Origin: Corynebacterium sp. HMSC27B11 | Lineage (GTDB): Bacteria > Actinomycetota > Actinomycetes > Mycobacteriales > Mycobacteriaceae | Direction of reading: 5' to 3' | Assembly: GCF_001815985.1 (NCBI RefSeq) | Contig: NZ_KV823583.1 | Coordinates: forward strand, 1-64,000 | Length of the DNA: 64,000 bases | Shown here: positions 59,168 through 64,000 of the stretch, piece after piece | How positions within the stretch are numbered: the stretch's first letter is position 1 | Layout: every line of letters starts with the position of its first letter | The notes under the pieces: generated by a model | Database searches by the model: none | Seen by the model: only the letters and a program-made list of their open reading frames with translations | What the model was told of the DNA's origin: nothing | Translations under genes and position numbers: made by a program

Positions 59168-59902
59168 TTGAGTAACGCGCCACACAGGTCCGGTTATAAG
59201 CGGGTTATGTTGAAGCTGGGCGGTGAGATGTTCGGTGGGGGAGCCGTAGGCATCGACCCAGATGTCGTTCAGAACGTCGCACGCCAGATCGCCGAAGTCG
59301 CTAACAGTGGCGTGCAGGTGGCTGTGGTCATCGGCGGTGGAAACTTCTTCCGCGGCGCGGAGCTGCAGCAGCGTGGCCTCGACCGTTCCCGCTCTGACTA
59401 CATGGGCATGCTGGGCACCGTCATGAACTGCCTGGCCCTGCAGGACTTCCTGCAGCAGGAAGGCGTGGACTGCCGCGTGCAGACCGCCATCCAGATGACC
59501 CAGGTCGCTGAGCCCTACCTTCCGCTGCGCGCGGACCGCCACCTCGAGAAGGGGCGTGTGGTCATCTTCGGCGCCGGCATGGGCATGCCCTACTTCTCCA
59601 CGGACACCACCGCAGCCCAGCGCGCCCTCGAGATCGGTTGCGAGGTTCTGCTGATGGCCAAGGCGGTTGACGGCGTGTACTCGGATGACCCACGCACGAA
59701 CCCGGACGCTGAGCTCTTCCACGAGATCAACCCCCAGGACGTGCTTGAGCGCAACCTCAAGGTCGCCGACGCGACGGCCTTCAGCCTCTGCAAGGACAAT
59801 GACATGCCGATCCTGGTGTTCAACCTCCTGGAGCAGGGCAATATCGCCCGCGCTTGCGCCGGCGAGCGCATCGGCACGCTCGTCAGCTCCGAGGTGAAGT
59901 AA
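59168..59902 (+). CDS. pyrH: UMP kinase
   Basis: This hexameric amino-acid-kinase-fold enzyme phosphorylates UMP. Its 244 residues include [16 protein letters not shown] near the N-terminus, [14 protein letters not shown] near residue 55, and [17 protein letters not shown] near residue 165. The start is a TTG at 59168: no ATG or GTG is available ahead of the conserved N-terminus, and AAGGAG (59157-59162) is 5 nt away. A terminator separates it from tsf, so it has its own promoter in the preceding 50 bp or depends on read-through. Confidence 0.95.
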   Translation: MSNAPHRSGYKRVMLKLGGEMFGGGAVGIDPDVVQNVARQIAEVANSGVQVAVVIGGGNFFRGAELQQRGLDRSRSDYMGMLGTVMNCLALQDFLQQEGVDCRVQTAIQMTQVAEPYLPLRADRHLEKGRVVIFGAGMGMPYFSTDTTAAQRALEIGCEVLLMAKAVDGVYSDDPRTNPDAELFHEINPQDVLERNLKVADATAFSLCKDNDMPILVFNLLEQGNIARACAGERIGTLVSSEVK

Positions 59903-59988
59903 CCCGCCACGATGGCGGCACGCGGGTGAGGCGGGCAAGAACAGTCCGCCTCGCCGCACCAAACAGGAGAGTTGGGGGCAAGGGCTGC

Positions 59989-60002
59989 TAAATTGGTAGC
60001 CA
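59989..60002 (+). promoter_or_regulatory. Predicted leaderless promoter of frr
   Basis: TAAATT (59989-59994) lies 7 nt before ATG 60002, without an SD. Confidence 0.5.
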
Positions 60003-60559
60003 TGATGGACGAAATTCTCCTGGAATGCGAAGAGCGCATGACGAGCTCCGTCGAGTTCGCGCGCGAAGACCTCACGACGATCCGTACCGGGCGTGCTAAC
60101 CCGGCCATGTTCAATAGCGTGATCGCCGAGTACTACGGTGTCCCGACGCCGATCACCCAGATGGCGACGATCAGCGTTCCCGAGGCGCGCATGATGCTCA
60201 TCAAGCCCTATGAGCAGTCCCAGATCCAGGTTATTGAGAACGCGATCCGCAACTCTGACCTGGGCGTTAACCCGACCAACGACGGCCAAGTGCTGCGCGT
60301 GACGATCCCGCAGCTCACCGAGGAGCGCCGCCGCGAGATGGTGCGCCAGGCCAAGTCCAAGGGTGAGGACGCGAAGATCGCGATCCGCAACATCCGCCGC
60401 CACGGTATGGAACAGCTCGCGAAGATCCAGAAGGACGGCGATGCCGGCGAGGACGAGGTTCGCGCCAGCGAGAACGAGCTCGAGAAGACCACCTCGAACT
60501 ACGTCAAGCAGGTCGACGAGCTTGTTGAGCGCAAGGAAGAGGAGCTGATGGAGGTCTAG
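60002..60559 (+). CDS. frr: Ribosome recycling factor
   Basis: Frr works with EF-G to split post-termination ribosomes. The 185-residue product has the full family sequence, with the hinge region [19 protein letters not shown] and the helical [25 protein letters not shown] segment. ATG 60002 is followed at once by a second ATG (60005). The longer open frame upstream is not conserved. Confidence 0.97.
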   Translation: MMDEILLECEERMTSSVEFAREDLTTIRTGRANPAMFNSVIAEYYGVPTPITQMATISVPEARMMLIKPYEQSQIQVIENAIRNSDLGVNPTNDGQVLRVTIPQLTEERRREMVRQAKSKGEDAKIAIRNIRRHGMEQLAKIQKDGDAGEDEVRASENELEKTTSNYVKQVDELVERKEEELMEV

Positions 60560-60613
60560 GGACCTCTTTGAGGAGGGCTCCTTGAGCTCTTGATAGCCCT
60601 TTAAGCACACAAC

Positions 60614-60644
60614 ACATGCCCGCTCGCGTTGTGAGCGGGCATGT
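60614..60644. terminator. Hairpin after frr
   Basis: A perfect 12-bp stem (60614-60625 with 60633-60644, 7-nt loop) has no T-run. It is probably a terminator or mRNA 3'-end structure upstream of cdsA. Confidence 0.55.
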
Positions 60645-60714
60645 CGCGCTAAGAGGGCAAAGTGCACACACTCATGAGGGGGCTGCCGGCAGGCGGCCAG
60701 AAAGGCGAGGTGCG

Positions 60715-61617
60715 GTGGCAGCTCACGCGTCGAATCCTGCATCGGAGCCCGGGAGCACCGCCCCGGGGGAGGCGGCTAAGCCCGCCAAGCAGATCAACCC
60801 TGGGCGAAACCTTAAGCATGCGATCACGACGGCGCTGATTCTCGGCGCCATCGTCATCCTTTCGCTGCTCTCGCCGTTGCTGTGGTACGCCCTGCTCGTC
60901 GTGGGCATGGGCCTGGCGGTCTACGAGGTCTGGCGCCGCCTACTGGAGGCCGGCTATGTGCTGAGCCTCCCGGTGCTCGTGGTGGGATCCACCGCGATGA
61001 TCCTGCTTTCCTGGCCCTTTGGCCCCACGGGGTTGGTGGCAGGGTTTGCCAGCAGTGTGCTGCTGTTGATGGTTACCCGCCTGTTTCACCACGGCAGACA
61101 CTCGCCACCGCATAACTACGTGCGCGATATGGCGGTGGGGGTGATGGTGTTGACGTGGATTCCGATGTTCGGCGCGTTCGCGGCGATGCTGTCGCGATTG
61201 GAGTCCGCCGACGCCCCCGGAGCCTTCTACATCATCACCTTCATGCTTTGCGTGGTCGCCAATGATGTGGGCGGCTATGCATTCGGCGTGCTCTTCGGCA
61301 AGCACCCCATGGCTCCTGCGGTGAGCCCGAAGAAGTCCTGGGAGGGCTTCGCAGGCTCAGTGACGAGCGCCGCCGTGGTCGGCGCGCTCGCGGTGGCCCT
61401 GTTGCTGGGTGGTCCCTGGTGGTTGGGGATCGGGCTGGGCGTGGGGCTGTCCGTCTGCGCCACCCTGGGAGACCTGGTGGAATCCCAGTTCAAGCGGGAT
61501 CTGGGCATCAAGGACATGTCCGGCATGCTGCCTGGACACGGTGGGCTGATGGACCGCCTCGACGGGATGCTGCCCGCGGCGATGGTGACCTGGGTGGTCC
61601 TCAACCTGATCGGCTAG
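60715..61617 (+). CDS. cdsA: Phosphatidate cytidylyltransferase
   Basis: CdsA makes CDP-diacylglycerol for phospholipid and phosphatidylinositol mannoside synthesis. From GTG 60715 the protein is 300 residues, with a hydrophilic 30-residue start and about 7-8 membrane spans. The CDS signature is at the C-terminus: SPKKSWEGFAGS and LGDLVESQFKRDLGIKDMS, with the terminal GHGGLMDRLDGMLPAA. An AAGGCGAGG stretch precedes the start. The open frame's earlier ATG (60616) falls inside the frr hairpin and is rejected. Confidence 0.94.
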   Translation: MAAHASNPASEPGSTAPGEAAKPAKQINPGRNLKHAITTALILGAIVILSLLSPLLWYALLVVGMGLAVYEVWRRLLEAGYVLSLPVLVVGSTAMILLSWPFGPTGLVAGFASSVLLLMVTRLFHHGRHSPPHNYVRDMAVGVMVLTWIPMFGAFAAMLSRLESADAPGAFYIITFMLCVVANDVGGYAFGVLFGKHPMAPAVSPKKSWEGFAGSVTSAAVVGALAVALLLGGPWWLGIGLGVGLSVCATLGDLVESQFKRDLGIKDMSGMLPGHGGLMDRLDGMLPAAMVTWVVLNLIG

Positions 61618-61624
61618 GCCGACG

Positions 61625-62062
61625 TTACTTATAGCCGCGCTTGATCTGGCGGCGCAGCTGCGTCATCCGCACGATGCCGACCATCGCCATGATGAGGGCT
61701 CCTGCGATCGCGGCGATCAGCATGCCGATGCCGATGGGGAAGCTCCACTCCCAGCCGAAGAAGACCAGCTGGGCCTCCGTCTGATTCTGCAGGATGAACA
61801 CCAGCAGGAGAATCAGCACGAGAGCGCCGATGATCAGCGCCGCCCACGTGCTGGCTGCGACGGAGCCCTTCACGTTCTGGTGGGTACGCTCTTGCTGCTC
61901 AGCCTGCGCTACGGGGGCGACCTCCCCCTGGGTGGGTGCTGTTGCCGAGTTGTTTTCTGCGGCGGGCTCGGCGGGTAGTTGAGCCTCTGCCGGAGGCTCG
62001 TTGAAGGCCTCGTCGGCGGGCTGAAAATCAGGATTCTGGGGATTGGTGCCTGGGTTCGTCAT
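61625..62062 (-). CDS. LapA/DUF1049-domain membrane protein
   Basis: I start this 145-residue protein at ATG 62062 ([11 protein letters not shown]); the longer frame upstream is antisense to rlmN. The N-terminal 75 residues are Pro/Ala/Glu-rich and disordered. Two membrane spans follow: [19 protein letters not shown] and [19 protein letters not shown]. The [21 protein letters not shown] segment between them is the DUF1049/LapA signature. A basic tail follows. The function of actinobacterial LapA-domain proteins is not established; a lipid or envelope role is inferred from the family. Confidence 0.8.
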   Translation of the reverse strand: MTNPGTNPQNPDFQPADEAFNEPPAEAQLPAEPAAENNSATAPTQGEVAPVAQAEQQERTHQNVKGSVAASTWAALIIGALVLILLLVFILQNQTEAQLVFFGWEWSFPIGIGMLIAAIAGALIMAMVGIVRMTQLRRQIKRGYK

Positions 62063-62195
62063 ACCTCTATTCAAACGAACTGTGCGGCCAGCTGCCATCA
62101 CCGGGGTGCCCTCGCTACTCTTCGGCACCGGCTTATCTGGGCTCATGGCCCGGAATCGCGAGGTAGAGGGCATACGTGGAATAATGGGGCTCACT

Positions 62196-63308
62196 ATGGC
62201 TACCCCCGTGAAACTGAATTTTTCCGCGCCTCGCCGCGGCCTTCCGCCCAAGCACTTCGCCGACCTGACGGCTGAGCAGGTTGAGGAGGCAGTGGTGGAG
62301 CTCGGATTGCCGAAGTTCCGTGCGAAGCAGCTGTACAACCAGTATTACGGTCGCCTCGAGGGCGACCCGGTCGAGATGACGGACCTCCCGGAAGCCAGCC
62401 GACAGGCCGTCAAGGAGAAGCTTTTCCCGGAGCTGATGACCCCGCTGCGCAAGCTCGATGCCGATGATGGGGAGACCCGCAAGACGCTCTGGCGGCTGCA
62501 TGATGGCACGCTGCTGGAATCCGTCCTGATGCGCTACCCGGGCCGCGCCACCTTGTGCATCTCCTCCCAGGCCGGCTGTGGCATGGCATGCCCGTTCTGC
62601 GCGACTGGCCAGGGTGGGCTGGATCGCAACCTCTCCGTGGGTGAGATCGTCGAGCAGGTGCGCAACGCCGCCCGCGCGATGCGCGATGGTGAGGTCGCCG
62701 GCACCGAGGGGCGACTGTCCAACATCGTGTTCATGGGCATGGGCGAGCCCCTGGCTAACTACAAGCGCGTGGTCGAGGCCGTGCGTCAGATCACGCAGCC
62801 GGAGCCGCACGGCTTCGGGATCTCCCAGCGCAACGTCACCGTGTCCACCGTTGGCCTGGCCCCGGCGATCCGCAAGCTCGCCGATGAGGGCATGTCCGTC
62901 CGACTGGCCGTGTCCCTGCACACCCCGGACGACGAGCTGCGCGACACCCTCGTCCCGGTCAATAACCGCTGGTCCGTCGAAGAGGTTTTGGACGCCGCCG
63001 CGTATTACGCGGAGAAGTCCGGTCGCCGCGTGTCCATCGAGTATGCGCTCATCCGCGACATCAACGATCAGCCGTGGCGGGCCGACATGCTGGGCAAGAA
63101 GCTCCACAAGGCACTGGGCAGCAAGGTGCACGTCAATCTCATTCCGCTGAACCCGACCCCGGGCTCGAAGTGGGATGCGTCCCCGAAGGAGCGTCAGGAT
63201 GAGTTCGTCCGGCGTGTGATCGAGCAGGGCGTGCCGTGTACCGTGCGCGATACGAAGGGGCAGGAGATCGCAGCGGCCTGTGGCCAGCTCGCTGCCGAGG
63301 AGGACTAG
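62196..63308 (+). CDS. rlmN: Dual-specificity 23S rRNA/tRNA methyltransferase RlmN
   Basis: This radical SAM enzyme forms m2A at A2503 of 23S rRNA and A37 of some tRNAs. The 370-residue protein has the [14 protein letters not shown] radical-SAM cluster motif near residue 125, [12 protein letters not shown], and the C-terminal resolving Cys in [14 protein letters not shown] prefer ATG 62196 over ATG 62184, since it gives the typical [19 protein letters not shown] beginning. A -10-like TAATGG box lies about 8 nt upstream, so the mRNA may be leaderless. Confidence 0.95.
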   Translation: MATPVKLNFSAPRRGLPPKHFADLTAEQVEEAVVELGLPKFRAKQLYNQYYGRLEGDPVEMTDLPEASRQAVKEKLFPELMTPLRKLDADDGETRKTLWRLHDGTLLESVLMRYPGRATLCISSQAGCGMACPFCATGQGGLDRNLSVGEIVEQVRNAARAMRDGEVAGTEGRLSNIVFMGMGEPLANYKRVVEAVRQITQPEPHGFGISQRNVTVSTVGLAPAIRKLADEGMSVRLAVSLHTPDDELRDTLVPVNNRWSVEEVLDAAAYYAEKSGRRVSIEYALIRDINDQPWRADMLGKKLHKALGSKVHVNLIPLNPTPGSKWDASPKERQDEFVRRVIEQGVPCTVRDTKGQEIAAACGQLAAEED

Positions 63309-63337
63309 CGACCCCCAGGGGTTCCGTGAAAACAAGG

Positions 63338-63378
63338 CGCCTGTACTGCTGGGAAAACCCCACCAGTACAGGCGTTTT
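63338..63378 (+). terminator. Intrinsic terminator of rlmN
   Basis: A perfect 11-bp outer stem (63338-63348 with 63364-63374) with an imperfect inner stem is followed by TTTT. Confidence 0.85.
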
Positions 63379-63470
63379 GTGATCAACTTTACGCCGGAAA
63401 ACCTCGACTCTGCATTCTCGGGATTGCTAAAATCCGGTTAAGAGTCCATAGGTTTAGTGAAGGCGTTCAA

Positions 63471-64000
63471 TTGGCTAGTCTTAATAAAGTCACTCGTCGG
63501 CGTTTTCTCGGCTGGTCGGCCGCGGCTGGCGGTGCCGGCGCCCTGGTCGCCTCGGGTGCGGGCGACGCACTGAGCAAGCAGTTCCTCGGCATCCCGGCGA
63601 TGGGCCAGGAAGAGGCCGATGAGAAGATCGTTTGGTCCGCCTGCACCGTGAACTGCGGCTCGCGCTGCCCGCTGCGCCTCAAGGTGAGGGACGGCCAGAT
63701 CGTTCAGGTCATGGCCGATAACACCGGCGACGCGGAGCTGGGCACTCAGCAGATCCGCGCCTGCGTCCGCGGCCGCTCGATTCGGCACCGCATCTACAAC
63801 CCGGACCGCCTGAAGACCCCACTGAAGCGTAAGCCAGGCACCAAGCGGGGCGACGGCGAGTGGGTCGAGATCTCCTGGGAACAGGCTCTCGACGAGATCG
63901 CCGAGAAGATGACGGAGATCAAGTCCACCTACGGCAACGAGGCCTTCTACCTGCAGTACGGCACCGGCGTCATCGGGGCGACGATCGCGCGTTCCTGGCC
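63471..64000 (+). CDS. Molybdopterin oxidoreductase, DMSO reductase family, N-terminal part
   Basis: The reading frame is open from a TTG at 63471 (GAAGG SD 7 nt upstream) to the end of the window, so this is the first 176 codons of a longer gene. A twin-arginine (Tat) signal is clear near residue 9 (RRRFLGWSAAAGGAGALV). It is followed by the 4Fe-4S binding region ACTVNCGSRCPLRL with a further Cys in RACVRGRS, and then the GEWVEISWEQALDEIAEKM segment typical of DmsA/BisC-type catalytic subunits. The enzyme would be exported folded and used in anaerobic respiration. The substrate (DMSO, TMAO or another) and the presence of dmsB/dmsC cannot be seen here. Confidence 0.85.
   Translation, partial: MASLNKVTRRRFLGWSAAAGGAGALVASGAGDALSKQFLGIPAMGQEEADEKIVWSACTVNCGSRCPLRLKVRDGQIVQVMADNTGDAELGTQQIRACVRGRSIRHRIYNPDRLKTPLKRKPGTKRGDGEWVEISWEQALDEIAEKMTEIKSTYGNEAFYLQYGTGVIGATIARSW

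Overview
The window looks like chromosomal core sequence of a high-GC actinomycete, most likely a Corynebacterium. The reasons are the ltbR/leuCD divergon, the gpsA-ddl-(DUF3515)-thiL-ung-DAK2-recG-rsmD-coaD block, a SepIVA-type DivIVA-domain gene, the smc/unknown/ftsY/ffh interval, and a dozen genes whose start codon lies 6-8 nt after a TANNNT box (leaderless mRNA architecture). There is no tRNA, rRNA, insertion sequence, prophage or CRISPR array that I can see.

Layout: 1-2.2 kb, an OPT-family oligopeptide transporter (minus). 2.2-5.2 kb, IclR-type LtbR diverging from leuC-leuD. 5.3-11.6 kb, MutT1-like Nudix/phosphatase, gpsA, ddl, a tandem DUF3515 membrane protein, thiL and ung. 11.6-19.6 kb, DAK2/FakA-like protein, recG, rsmD, coaD, sepIVA, DUF177, rnc and mutM. 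19.7-34.5 kb, an alanine/sodium symporter, acyP, smc, a 1184-residue protein of unknown function, ftsY, a decayed amtB, ffh and selO. 34.5-39.6 kb, a YkvI-like membrane protein, rpsP, gdhA, rimM and trmD. 39.6-46.4 kb, a choline-to-glycine-betaine locus: betA and a first BCCT carrier, both cut at a shared deletion junction, then intact betB and a second BCCT carrier. 46.5-56.0 kb, tex, rplS, lepB, rnhB, DUF2469, yraN, yifB/comM, dprA and xerC. 56.0-63.4 kb, an M23-like exported protein, rpsB, tsf, pyrH, frr, cdsA, a LapA-domain protein and rlmN. From 63.47 kb, the 5' part of a Tat-exported molybdopterin oxidoreductase of the DMSO reductase family, which runs off the window.

Functionally most of the window is housekeeping: translation (rpsP, rplS, rpsB, tsf, frr, rimM, trmD, rsmD, rlmN), protein targeting and export (ffh, ftsY, lepB), DNA repair and recombination (mutM, ung, recG, dprA, xerC, rnhB), chromosome segregation (smc), phospholipid and cell-wall precursors (gpsA, cdsA, ddl) and cofactors (coaD, thiL).

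The most notable departures are two gene-decay events. One is a reciprocal truncation of divergent betA and BCCT genes. The other is an amtB remnant at the site where C. glutamicum carries amtB-glnK-glnD. Others are gdhA placed between rpsP and rimM with a palindrome over its predicted promoter, a duplicated DUF3515 domain, a very long rpsB leader, an M23 protein that seems to lack a zinc ligand, and the large unknown protein between smc and ftsY. I did not find a clear new defence or mobile system.
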